DNA of 64,000 bases from Muricoccus pecuniae (GTDB taxonomy: Bacteria; Pseudomonadota; Alphaproteobacteria; Acetobacterales; Acetobacteraceae): the NCBI RefSeq assembly GCF_014199205.1, contig NZ_JACIJD010000003.1:124001-188000 (forward strand). The letters are read 5' to 3'. The notes under the pieces were generated by a model. The model was not told the DNA's origin, searched no databases, and worked only from the letters and a program-made list of their open reading frames with translations. Below are positions 43,791 to 51,437 of this stretch, piece after piece (positions within the stretch are counted from its first letter, which is position 1; each line of letters begins with the position of its first letter). Both the position numbers and the translations under genes were made by a program.

Positions 43791-45230
43791 ATGCAACTCC
43801 AGTTCCACGACAGCGCGCGGCGGGAGAAGGTCTCCTTCACCCCGATCGACCCGGACCACATCCGCCTCTATGTCTGCGGGCCGACGGTCTATGACCTCGC
43901 CCATCTCGGCAATGCCCGCCCCGTCGTCGTCTTCGACGTGCTGGCGCGGCTGCTGCGCCGCGAGTTCCCGGCCGTCACCTATGTCCGCAACATCACGGAC
44001 GTGGACGACAAGATCAACGCGCGCGCCCGGGAGAGGGGCGAGCCCATCGCCGCCATCACCGCGCGCACCATCGCCGACTTCCACGCCGACATGGCCGCGC
44101 TGAACTGCGAGCCGCCGGACGTGGAGCCGCGCGCAACGGCGAGCATCCCGGAGATGACCGAGATCATCGAGCGGCTGATCGCGGGCGGGCACGCCTATGA
44201 GGCCGATGGGCACGTCCTCTTCTCCGTCGCCTCCTATCCCGAATACGGCCGCCTCTCCGGCCGCACGCCGGACGAGCTGCTGGCCGGCGCCCGCGTGGAA
44301 GTCGCGCCCTACAAGCGCGATCCCGGCGACTTCGTGCTGTGGAAGCCGAGCGATGAGGAGACGCCGGGCTGGGACTCCCCCTGGGGCCGCGGCCGGCCGG
44401 GCTGGCACATCGAGTGCTCCGCCATGGCCTGGCGCAACCTGGGCGAGGAGATCGACATCCATGGCGGCGGCGCCGACCTGATCTTCCCGCACCACGAGAA
44501 CGAGGTGGCGCAGTCCTGCTGCGCCTTCCCCGGCACGCGCTTCGCGCATCTCTGGATGCATAACGGCATGCTGCTGGTGAACGGGGAGAAGATGTCGAAG
44601 TCGCTCGGCAACTTCCTCACCGTGCGCGACATCCTCGCCCGCGGCCCCTGGGCCGGCGAGGCCTTCCGCCTGCTGCTGCTGCGCACCCACTACCGCTCCG
44701 CCCTCGACTACACCGCCGAGCGGCTGGAGGAGGCGCGGGCCGAGCTGGACGACCACTATGCCCTTCTCGTCCGCGACCTCCCCGTGCCGGAGGAGGGTGA
44801 CGCGACGGTGGCCGACATGGTCGCCTGGGCGCTGGAGCCGCTGGCCGACGACCTGAACACGCCCCTCGTCATCGCCCGCCTGCGCGACCTCCGCGCGCTG
44901 GAGAACGTGATGCAGGTCGGCGGCTCCATGACCGCCGTGCTCTCCCGCGCCGATCGCGGCTGGAACCCGCGGCCGGGCCAGGCCGGGGCCGCGCTGCGGA
45001 TCGCGGCCCGCGCGGTCGGCCTGCTGCCCTCCGACCCCCAGGCTTGGCGCCAGGGGACGACCGCGGGTGGGGCGGGAGACGAGGCGGAGATCGAGGCGGC
45101 CATTCAGGCCCGCCTCGCCGCCCGCGCGGCGCGCGACTGGGCGGAGGCGGACCGCATCCGCGCCGACCTCGCCGCCCGCGGCATCCTGCTGGAGGACGGC
45201 AAGGGCACGACCACCTGGCGCCGCGCGTGA
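43791..45230 (+). CDS. cysS: Cysteinyl-tRNA synthetase
   Basis: A 479-residue class I synthetase. The zinc-binding Cys29 in LYVCGPTVYD, the HIGH equivalent LAHLGNARP (36-44), and EKMSKSLGNF (KMSKS loop) are clear, as is the Zn-site segment with HIECSAM. The length is normal. The C-terminal 18 codons (from 45197) are the first, diverged unit of a 54-bp tandem repeat that continues past the stop. Its TGA overlaps a GTG that can start the downstream acetyltransferase. Confidence 0.95.
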   Translation: MQLQFHDSARREKVSFTPIDPDHIRLYVCGPTVYDLAHLGNARPVVVFDVLARLLRREFPAVTYVRNITDVDDKINARARERGEPIAAITARTIADFHADMAALNCEPPDVEPRATASIPEMTEIIERLIAGGHAYEADGHVLFSVASYPEYGRLSGRTPDELLAGARVEVAPYKRDPGDFVLWKPSDEETPGWDSPWGRGRPGWHIECSAMAWRNLGEEIDIHGGGADLIFPHHENEVAQSCCAFPGTRFAHLWMHNGMLLVNGEKMSKSLGNFLTVRDILARGPWAGEAFRLLLLRTHYRSALDYTAERLEEARAELDDHYALLVRDLPVPEEGDATVADMVAWALEPLADDLNTPLVIARLRDLRALENVMQVGGSMTAVLSRADRGWNPRPGQAGAALRIAARAVGLLPSDPQAWRQGTTAGGAGDEAEIEAAIQARLAARAARDWAEADRIRADLAARGILLEDGKGTTTWRRA

Positions 45231-45412
45231 GGCCTGTCCTCCCCGGAGGACGGCAAGGGCCCGGTCGCCCGTCGCCGCGCGTGAGTCCCGTCCTCCCCGG
45301 AGGACGGCAAGGGCCCGGTCGCCCGTCGCCGCGCGTGAGTCCCGTCCTCCCCGGAGGACGGCAAGAGCCCGGTCGCCCGTCATCGCGCGTCAGTCCCCTC
45401 CTCCGCCGCGCG
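45197..45412. repeat. 54-bp tandem repeat across the cysS stop
   Basis: Four units begin at 45197, 45251, 45305 and 45359, spaced exactly 54 bp, each starting CGGCAAGGGC (GGCAAGAGC in the last). Units 2 and 3 are identical over almost all positions. Unit 1 contains the cysS C-terminus and stop and is diverged in its middle. Unit 4 has GTCA where the others have GTGA and then fades around 45405. Because 54 is a multiple of three, all reading frames stay open. Confidence 0.9.
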
Positions 45413-45910
45413 ACGGCGGGGGACATCCCCTTCGTCATGGCCGTGGAGCGCAGCCCCGGCCATGACGCCTTCATCAATCGCTGGACGGAGGCGGAGCACG
45501 GGGCGGCGCTGGCCGGGCCCTCCCACGCCTATCTCGTCGCGCTCGGTGCGGGCAGCGCCCCGGCCGGCTTCGCCATCCTCTCCGACCTGACGGACGCGCA
45601 TGGCAACACCTGCCTCAAGCGCGTCGCCATGGCCGAGCCGGGAAGGGGGCTCGGCGCCCGGTTCCTCCGCGCCGTGGCGGACCACGCCTTCACCGGCACG
45701 GCGGCGCACCGCCTCTGGCTGCACGTGCTGGCGAGCAACGCGCGTGCCCGCCACGTCTATGCCGCGCTGGGCTTCGCGGAGGAGGGGCGGCTGCGGGGCG
45801 CCCATCTCGGCCCCGGCGGGGAGCGCACGGACCTCCTGCTCCTCTCCTTCCTGCGCGCGGAGTGGGAGGCGGGGCGCGAGGCCCCTGTGAACGGCGCGCG
45901 CGGGGACTGA
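45227..45910 (+). CDS. GNAT-family N-acetyltransferase with repeated N-terminal tail
   Basis: A GNAT acetyltransferase. The conserved fold runs from about RRATAGDIPFVMAVE to the end, with the acetyl-CoA pyrophosphate loop seen as MAEPGRGLGARFLRAVADHAF and VLASNARARHVYAALGF. The start is ambiguous: GTG 45227 overlaps the cysS stop (GTGA), and GTGs at 45281 and 45335 in the following repeat units are in the same frame. The last unit has GTC instead, so the start must lie upstream and adds 18-54 residues of repeated VLPGGRQGPGRPSPR. I chose 45227 (227 residues). The target substrate is unknown. Confidence 0.75.
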   Translation: MRPVLPGGRQGPGRPSPRVSPVLPGGRQGPGRPSPRVSPVLPGGRQEPGRPSSRVSPLLRRATAGDIPFVMAVERSPGHDAFINRWTEAEHGAALAGPSHAYLVALGAGSAPAGFAILSDLTDAHGNTCLKRVAMAEPGRGLGARFLRAVADHAFTGTAAHRLWLHVLASNARARHVYAALGFAEEGRLRGAHLGPGGERTDLLLLSFLRAEWEAGREAPVNGARGD

Positions 45911-45921
45911 TATAGGCCGGG

Positions 45922-46713
45922 ATGCCCGATTTCGCCGCCGCCCTCGCCTCCGGCCATGCCTGGCTCTACCTGCCGACCGCGCTCCTCCTCGGCGCCCTGC
46001 ACGCGCTGGAGCCGGGGCACGCGAAGTCCATGATGGCCGGCTTCATCGTCGCCACCCGCGGCACGCCGGGGCAGGCGGTGCTGCTCGGCGCCTCGGCCGC
46101 GATCGCGCATTCGGCGGTGGTCTGGGGGCTGGTGCTGGGCGCGCTCTGGCTCGGGCGGGAGATCCTGCCCGAGGCTTACGAGCCCTATCTCGGCCTCGCG
46201 GCAGGCGGGGTGGCACTCGCCGTCGCGGCCTGGATGGGCTGGCGCCTGCTGCGCCACGGCACGACGCACACGCACAGCCACGACCACGGGCATGGCTTCG
46301 GCCATGACCACGATCACCATGACCATGACCATGACCATGACCACGGCCACGCGGCGCACGGGCATGGACGCGACGCGGGCGCGGCCGAGACGCCGCGCGC
46401 CACGAACGCGCAGGTCATCGCCTTCGGCCTCTCGGGCGGGCTGATCCCCTGTCCGGCGGCCCTCGTCGTGCTCGCGCTCTGCCTCAACATCGGGGCGGTC
46501 GGGCTGGGGGTGGCGACGGTCGCGGCCTTCAGCCTGGGGCTGGCGATCGTCCTCGTCGGCGTCGGCCTCGCCGCCTCGCTCGCGCTGCGCGTGGCGGGGG
46601 AGGCGGCGCCGCGGCTGGCGGATTGGGGGCGGCACGTGCCCTGGCTCTCCGTGGCCGTCATCGCGCTGAGCGGGGTCTGGACCATCGCCCACGCGCTCCC
46701 GCGCCTGCCGTGA
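45922..46713 (+). CDS. RcnA/NicO-type nickel/cobalt exporter-like membrane protein
   Basis: A 263-residue membrane protein with about six helices. The first carries HALEPGHAKSMMAGF, the hallmark of the NicO/RcnA families. A long cytoplasmic or periplasmic His/Asp-rich loop (about residues 112-150, alternating His-Asp/Gly) follows, then SGGLIPCPAALVVL. RcnA-type proteins export Ni/Co. It starts 12 bp after the acetyltransferase stop. Metal specificity is inferred. The loop DNA is a CATGAC-type microsatellite. Confidence 0.85.
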   Translation: MPDFAAALASGHAWLYLPTALLLGALHALEPGHAKSMMAGFIVATRGTPGQAVLLGASAAIAHSAVVWGLVLGALWLGREILPEAYEPYLGLAAGGVALAVAAWMGWRLLRHGTTHTHSHDHGHGFGHDHDHHDHDHDHDHGHAAHGHGRDAGAAETPRATNAQVIAFGLSGGLIPCPAALVVLALCLNIGAVGLGVATVAAFSLGLAIVLVGVGLAASLALRVAGEAAPRLADWGRHVPWLSVAVIALSGVWTIAHALPRLP

Positions 46714-46756
46714 CGCCCCTTGCAGCGGGCGGGCGGGATGCGGCATCCCCCCTGGC

Positions 46757-47566
46757 ATGACTGGCAAAGAGGGCGGCGCCGCCCTGGAACCCCCGCCGGG
46801 CGAGAGCCCCATCGTGGTCCTCGTCCGCCCGCAGATGGCGCAGAACATCGGCACCGTGGCGCGGGCCATGGCCAATGGCGGCCTCTTCCACCTCCGCATC
46901 GTGGCCCCGCGGGACGGCTGGCCGCAGGAGGTCGCCTGGCGCGCGGCGTCCGGCGCCGACCGCATCCTGGACGCCGCCACCATCCACGACACGGTGGATG
47001 ACGCGGTGGCCGACTGCCAGCGCGTCTTCGCCACCTGCCCCCGCCCGCGCCACGTCATCATCCCCGTCCGCACCGCCCGCGCGGCGGCCGAGGACCTGCG
47101 GGAGATCAATTCCGGCGGGCTGCGCGCGGCGATCCTGTTCGGGCCGGAGCGCGCGGGGCTGGAGAACGAGGACATGGCGCGGGCCGACACCCTCGTCCGC
47201 TATCCCCTCAACCCCGTGCATATGAGCCTGAATCTCGCCCAGGCCGTGATGATCCTCGCCTATGAGTGGTGGATGGCTGCCGAGCCCACGCCGCCCCGCG
47301 CGCTGATGACGAACGAGACGCGGGTCGCCACCAAGGGCGAGCTGGAGGGCTTCCTCGGCCGGCTGGTGCGGGAGCTGGACACCTGCGGCTTCCTGGACAA
47401 CCTGCCCAAGCGCCCGGGCATGGTCCGCAACCTCCGCCACCTCTTCCAGCGGGGGGAGGTGACGGAGCAGGAATTGCGGACGCTGCACGGGGTGGTGACC
47501 GAATTGTCCCGCGGCCGCATTGCGCGGGGTGGACCGGCGTCGGTGGATCCCCAGATAGACGGGTAG
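46757..47566 (+). CDS. trmJ: tRNA (cytidine/uridine-2'-O-)-methyltransferase TrmJ
   Basis: A 269-residue SPOUT-class RNA methyltransferase that modifies the ribose of position 32 in tRNA. Motif 1 is RPQMAQNIGTVARAMANGG, motif 2 ILFGPERAGLENEDMARAD, and motif 3 (knot) NPVHMSLNLAQAVMILAYE, followed by a basic C-terminal helix. The start is ATG 46757; upstream in-frame residues were not used. Its TAG stop sits at the base of a GC-rich hairpin that separates it from the pqq operon. Confidence 0.9.
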   Translation: MTGKEGGAALEPPPGESPIVVLVRPQMAQNIGTVARAMANGGLFHLRIVAPRDGWPQEVAWRAASGADRILDAATIHDTVDDAVADCQRVFATCPRPRHVIIPVRTARAAAEDLREINSGGLRAAILFGPERAGLENEDMARADTLVRYPLNPVHMSLNLAQAVMILAYEWWMAAEPTPPRALMTNETRVATKGELEGFLGRLVRELDTCGFLDNLPKRPGMVRNLRHLFQRGEVTEQELRTLHGVVTELSRGRIARGGPASVDPQIDG

Positions 47567-47599
47567 GGCCCGGCGCAGAGAGTGATTGACGCCGGGCCC
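47566..47599. other. GC hairpin between trmJ and pqqA
   Basis: A 10-bp perfect stem GGGCCCGGCG (47566-47575) / CGCCGGGCCC (47590-47599) around a 14-base loop begins at the last base of the trmJ stop. A second stem, GCCGG/CCGGC, lies just downstream near 47606-47626. No T-run follows. It could end trmJ transcription or regulate pqq. Confidence 0.55.
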
Positions 47600-47616
47600 C
47601 CGATCCGCCGGAATAC
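47586..47616 (+). promoter_or_regulatory. Possible promoter of the pqq operon
   Basis: TTGACG (47586-47591) is followed after 19 bases by GAATAC (47611-47616), about 40 bases before pqqA. The spacing is loose and the -10 weak. It overlaps the hairpin, so the signal is only suggestive. Confidence 0.3.
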
Positions 47617-47656
47617 CGTCCGGCGCCGGATGGCGACCCAACCGAGAGGAACCGAA

Positions 47657-47734
47657 ATGGCCTGGAAGACCCCCAAGATCGTCGAGATCTCCGTCGCGAT
47701 GGAGATCAACTCCTATGCCTGCGCCGAGGTCTGA
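47657..47734 (+). CDS. pqqA: PQQ precursor peptide PqqA
   Basis: A 25-residue peptide. PQQ is built from a conserved Glu and Tyr in PqqA, and here the required spacing is kept: Glu16 and Tyr20 in VAMEINSYACAEV. The N-terminus MAWKTPKIVEI matches the family's W...P.V.EI. A GAGAGGA site precedes the ATG. It is too short for routine ORF calling, and pqqB follows 58 bp later. After the Tyr only five residues remain, somewhat different from the usual tail. Confidence 0.88.
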   Translation: MAWKTPKIVEISVAMEINSYACAEV

Positions 47735-47792
47735 CCGCCCGGCCTGATCACCGGCGGCCCTCGGGATTTTCTCGCGGGGGCGTCGCGACGCG

Positions 47793-48725
47793 ATGCTGAG
47801 ACTGATCGTGCTCGGCGCCGCGGCCGGCGGAGGCTTCCCCCAGTGGAACTCCGCCGGCCCCGGCTGCCTCCGCGCGCGTGCCGGCGACCCGGCGGCGCGG
47901 CCCCGGACCCAGTGCTCCCTCGCCGCCAGCGCGGATGGGGAGCGATGGGTGCTGGTCAATGCCGCGCCGGAGCTGACGGCCCAGATCGCCGCCACCCCCG
48001 CCCTTCACCCCCGCCCCGCGCCGGGAGAGGTGCGCCACTCCCCCATCGCCGCCGCCGTGCTGACGGGGGCGGAGGTGGACACGGTGGCCGGGCTGCTCTC
48101 CTTGCGGGAGCGTCACCGCTTCGCGCTGCACGCGACCGCGCCGTCGCTCGCCGTGCTGGACGCCAACCCGATCTTCGGCGCGCTGAACCCCGCCATCGTA
48201 CCCCGCCGGGAGCTGCCGCTGGGCAGGCCCGTGCCGCTCGCCGACGCGGAGGGCGCCCCGCTCGGCCTGACGGTCGAGGCGTTTCCCGTGCCGGGCAAGG
48301 TGCCCCTCTTCATGGAGACCCGCGACGAGGCCGAGCCGGGGGAGGAGGGGGCGACGATCGGCCTCTCCATCCGGGCGGGGGAGGGGCCCGAGGCCTTCTT
48401 CATCCCGGGCTGCGCGATGATGACGGAGGCGCTGCGCGAGCGCCTGCGCGGTGCCGCCGCCGTGCTCTTCGATGGCACGCTCTGGCGCGACGACGAGATG
48501 ATCCGCGCCCGCGCCGGCCCCAAGACGGGCGCCCGGATGGGCCATATGTCCATCTCCGGCCCGGATGGCACGCTGGCCGCCTTCGCCGGTCTCGGCGTGC
48601 GCCGCCGGGTGCTGGTCCACCTGAACAACACCAACCCCGTCCTGCTGGCGGACAGCCCCGAGCGCGCGGCGGTGGCCGAGGCGGGCTGGGAAGTCGCCGA
48701 GGACGGCATGGAGATCACGCTTTGA
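47793..48725 (+). CDS. pqqB: PQQ biosynthesis protein PqqB
   Basis: A 310-residue metallo-beta-lactamase-fold protein needed for PQQ production (oxidation of the tyrosine-derived part in current models). The N-terminal LIVLGAAAGGGFPQWN is a PqqB signature, as is the CSLAASADG segment and the LNNTNPVL motif near the C-terminus. Its TGA overlaps the TTG start of pqqC (TTGA). Confidence 0.93.
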   Translation: MLRLIVLGAAAGGGFPQWNSAGPGCLRARAGDPAARPRTQCSLAASADGERWVLVNAAPELTAQIAATPALHPRPAPGEVRHSPIAAAVLTGAEVDTVAGLLSLRERHRFALHATAPSLAVLDANPIFGALNPAIVPRRELPLGRPVPLADAEGAPLGLTVEAFPVPGKVPLFMETRDEAEPGEEGATIGLSIRAGEGPEAFFIPGCAMMTEALRERLRGAAAVLFDGTLWRDDEMIRARAGPKTGARMGHMSISGPDGTLAAFAGLGVRRRVLVHLNNTNPVLLADSPERAAVAEAGWEVAEDGMEITL

Positions 48726-49450
48726 GCGCCCCGCTCCTCACCCCCGCCGAGCTGGAGGCGCAGCTCCGCGCCATCGGCGCCGAGCGCTACCACAACCTCC
48801 ACCCTTTCCACCGGCTGCTGCACGGGGGGAAGCTGAGCAAGGGGCAGGTCCAGGCCTGGGCGCTGAACCGCTACTACTACCAGGCGAGCATTCCGGCGAA
48901 GGACGCCTCCCTCCTCGCGCGGCTGCCCAGCACCGCGCTCCGCCGGGAGTGGCGGCGCCGGCTGGAGGACCATGACGGCGACGGCACCAAGCCCGGCGGT
49001 GTCGAGCGCTGGCTGGTCCTCACCCGCGGGCTGGGGCTGGAGGACGAGTACGTCACCTCCCTGCGCGGCCTGCTGCCCGCCACCCGCTTCGCCGTGGACG
49101 CCTATGTGCATTTCGTCAGGGAGCGCACGGTGCTGGAGGCCGTCGCCTCCTCCCTGACCGAGATGTTCTCCCCCGCCATCATCTCCGAGCGGGTGAGCGG
49201 GATGCTGCGCGCCTACGACTTCGTGGACGAGGCGACGCTCGCCTACTTCACCCCCCGCCTGACCCAGGCGCCGCAGGACGTGGAATTCGCGCTCGGCTAC
49301 GTCACGCGGGAGGCCCGCACGCGGGAGGAGCAGGAGGCCGTGCTCGGCGCGCTGCGCTTCAAGTGCGACCTTCTCTGGGCCCAGCTCGACGCGCTGCACC
49401 ACGCCTATGTCAGCCCGGGCCTGCCGCCGCCCGGCGCCTTCGTGCCGTGA
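48722..49450 (+). CDS. pqqC: Pyrroloquinoline-quinone synthase PqqC
   Basis: A 242-residue cofactor-less oxidase that performs the last ring-closing, eight-electron oxidation to PQQ. It has the family's helical fold with conserved [35 protein letters not shown] and the His/Tyr/Arg active-site residues in these blocks. The start is a TTG at 48722 overlapping the pqqB stop, preceded by GGAG (48709-48712); no ATG in frame precedes the conserved region. Its stop overlaps pqqD's GTG. Confidence 0.93.
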   Translation: MSAPLLTPAELEAQLRAIGAERYHNLHPFHRLLHGGKLSKGQVQAWALNRYYYQASIPAKDASLLARLPSTALRREWRRRLEDHDGDGTKPGGVERWLVLTRGLGLEDEYVTSLRGLLPATRFAVDAYVHFVRERTVLEAVASSLTEMFSPAIISERVSGMLRAYDFVDEATLAYFTPRLTQAPQDVEFALGYVTREARTREEQEAVLGALRFKCDLLWAQLDALHHAYVSPGLPPPGAFVP

Positions 49451-49722
49451 CCCTCTCCCCCGCCTCCGTCCCCCGCTTCGCCCGCGGCATGCGCCTGCGC
49501 GAGGACCCCGCGCGCGGCCGCTGGGTGGTGGTCGGCCCCGAGCGCCTCTTCGTGCCGGACGAGATCGCCCTGGAGGTCCTGCGCCTGCTGGACGGCGCGC
49601 GGGGGGTGGACGCCATCGTGGACGACCTCGCCGCCCGCTATCACGCCCCGCGCGAGGCGATCGCGGCCGATGTGCTCGCCCTGCTGGACGACCTGCAGGC
49701 CAAGGGCGTTGTCACCGCATGA
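49447..49722 (+). CDS. pqqD: PqqA-binding chaperone PqqD
   Basis: A 91-residue RiPP-recognition-element protein that presents PqqA to Pqq[26 protein letters not shown] is the beta hairpin of this fold, followed by [18 protein letters not shown] and a C-terminal helix. The start is GTG 49447 (GTGA overlap with pqqC); its stop overlaps pqqE (ATGA). A longer reading from 49363 runs into pqqC and is not used. Confidence 0.9.
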   Translation: MTLSPASVPRFARGMRLREDPARGRWVVVGPERLFVPDEIALEVLRLLDGARGVDAIVDDLAARYHAPREAIAADVLALLDDLQAKGVVTA

Positions 49723-50816
49723 CCGCTCCCCCACCCCCGCTCGGCCTGCTGGCGGAACTCACCCATCGCTGCCCGCTGCGCTGCCCCTACTGCTCCAATC
49801 CCGTGGAGCTCTCCCGCGCCTCGGCGGAGCTGGACGCCGCCACCTGGGGCCGCGTCTTCCGGGAGGCGGCGGCGCTCGGCGTGCTGCAGCTCCACCTCTC
49901 CGGCGGGGAGCCGGCGGCCCGGCGGGACCTGCCGGAGATCGTGGCCCATGCCGCCTCCGCCGGGCTCTACAGCAACCTCATCACCTCGGGCGTGACGCTG
50001 GACGCGGAGCGGCTGCGCGCCCTCGCCGCGGCGGGGCTCGACCATGTCCAGCTCTCCGTGCAGGACGCGGAGGCCGGATCGGCCGACCGCATCGGCGGGC
50101 TGCGCGGCGGCCATGCCCGCAAGCTCGACTTCGCCCGCGCTGTGGAGGCGGCGGGCCTGCCGCTCACCCTCAACGCCGTCGTCCACCGGCAGAACCTGGA
50201 CCGCCTCGGCGGGCTGATCGATCTCGCGCTGGAACTCGGCGCGGGGCGGTTGGAGGTGGCGCATGTGCAGTATTACGGCTGGGCGCTGCGCAACCGCGAC
50301 GCCCTCCTCCCCAGCCGCGCCCAGCTCGACGCCGCGACGCGCACCGTCACCGAGGCGCGGGAGAGGCTGCGCGGGCGGCTGGTGATCGACTACGTCGTGC
50401 CGGACTACCACGCCAAGCGCCCCAAGGCCTGCATGGGCGGATGGGGGCGGTCCTTCATCGCCGTCTCGCCCGCCGGCCGCGCCCTGCCCTGCCACGCCGC
50501 CGAGAGCCTGCCCGGCTTCGACTTCCCGGATGTGCGGGAGCACTCGCTGGCCTGGATCTGGACGGAATCCGAGGCCTTCCAGCGCTTCCGCGGCACGGGC
50601 TGGATGCCCGAGCCCTGCCGCGGCTGCGAGCACAAGGAGAGGGATTGGGGCGGCTGCCGCTGCCAGGCCTTCGCCCTGACCGGCGACACCGCCGCCACCG
50701 ACCCCGCCTGCGCCCATTCCCCCCACCACCACCTGCTGGACCTCGCGGTTCAGGATGCGGCCGTGGCGGGGGTGGAGTTCACCTATCGGGAGATGGGCGC
50801 CGCCACCGCGGGCTAG
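49719..50816 (+). CDS. pqqE: PqqA radical-SAM peptide cyclase PqqE
   Basis: A 365-residue radical SAM enzyme that cross-links Glu and Tyr of PqqA. The 4Fe-4S motif is CPLRCPYC (Cys18, Cys22, Cys25), followed by [13 protein letters not shown]. The SPASM region carries further Cys ([29 protein letters not shown]) for auxiliary clusters. It is slightly shorter than many PqqE but complete. The stop lies only 3 bp from the convergent cytochrome gene. No separate pqqF/G protease is seen here. Confidence 0.93.
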   Translation: MTAPPPPLGLLAELTHRCPLRCPYCSNPVELSRASAELDAATWGRVFREAAALGVLQLHLSGGEPAARRDLPEIVAHAASAGLYSNLITSGVTLDAERLRALAAAGLDHVQLSVQDAEAGSADRIGGLRGGHARKLDFARAVEAAGLPLTLNAVVHRQNLDRLGGLIDLALELGAGRLEVAHVQYYGWALRNRDALLPSRAQLDAATRTVTEARERLRGRLVIDYVVPDYHAKRPKACMGGWGRSFIAVSPAGRALPCHAAESLPGFDFPDVREHSLAWIWTESEAFQRFRGTGWMPEPCRGCEHKERDWGGCRCQAFALTGDTAATDPACAHSPHHHLLDLAVQDAAVAGVEFTYREMGAATAG

Positions 50817-50819
50817 GGT

Positions 50820-51437
50820 TCAGCGCTGCGAGACGTAGTGCGCGATCGCGTCGAGCTGCGCGTCCGTCAGCCCGTAGACGGCCGCGTTCATCTGCGTGTC
50901 CGACCCGTGGCGCACCCCGTCGCGATAGGCGCGCAGCGTGGCGGCGAGGAAGTCCTCCCGCTGCCCCGCGATGTGCGGCACCTGGTTCTGCCCGACCAGG
51001 GTCGGCGTGTGGCACACGCCGCAGCGCAGCCGGTTCGAAAGCGCCGCCCCGTTGTTGAAGGCACCCACGTTCCGCCGTGCGCGGTCCGGCGGCGGCGAGT
51101 GGGGGAGGGAGGCGAAATAGGCGCCGAGATCCTCCACCTGCTCGTCCGTCAGCCCCTCCGAGGGCTTCTGCATCGCCGGCACGTCCCGCAGCCCTTCCCG
51201 GAAGAGCACGAGCTGCACCGTGACGAATTCCCGCTGCTGCCCGGCGAGGGAGGGGATGGACGGGATCGCCGAGACCCCGCGCTCCCCGTGGCAGGCGCCG
51301 CAGTTGCGCTCCGCGACGATCGCCGCGCCCCGGGCCACCGCCGCGTCCTGCGCTTGGGCGGGGAGAGAAACGGTGGTGAGGAGAAGGGCCGGCGCGATCA
51401 GCGCCAGCCCCGTGATAAGTGCACGCAATCCCGTCAC
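50820..51437 (-). CDS. Exported di-haem cytochrome c
   Basis: A 205-residue periplasmic c-type cytochrome with a signal peptide (LALIAPALLLTTVSLPAQA). It has two haem-binding motifs, NCGACHG (Cys46/Cys49/His50) and RCGVCHT (Cys139/Cys142/His143), each with downstream Met candidates (AMQKPSEG, TQMNAAVYG). Its ATG overlaps the stop of the sugar-dehydrogenase gene (ATGA), so it is the natural electron acceptor of that enzyme. Confidence 0.92.
   Translation of the reverse strand: MTGLRALITGLALIAPALLLTTVSLPAQAQDAAVARGAAIVAERNCGACHGERGVSAIPSIPSLAGQQREFVTVQLVLFREGLRDVPAMQKPSEGLTDEQVEDLGAYFASLPHSPPPDRARRNVGAFNNGAALSNRLRCGVCHTPTLVGQNQVPHIAGQREDFLAATLRAYRDGVRHGSDTQMNAAVYGLTDAQLDAIAHYVSQR

Noticed and set aside
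45044-45226. Extended acetyltransferase start inside cysS
   Set aside because: The upstream ATG is an off-frame reading of cysS; the GTG at 45227 or later fits the stop overlap.
45197-45412. CRISPR array
   Set aside because: The units are contiguous 54-bp tandem repeats without unique spacers and start inside cysS.
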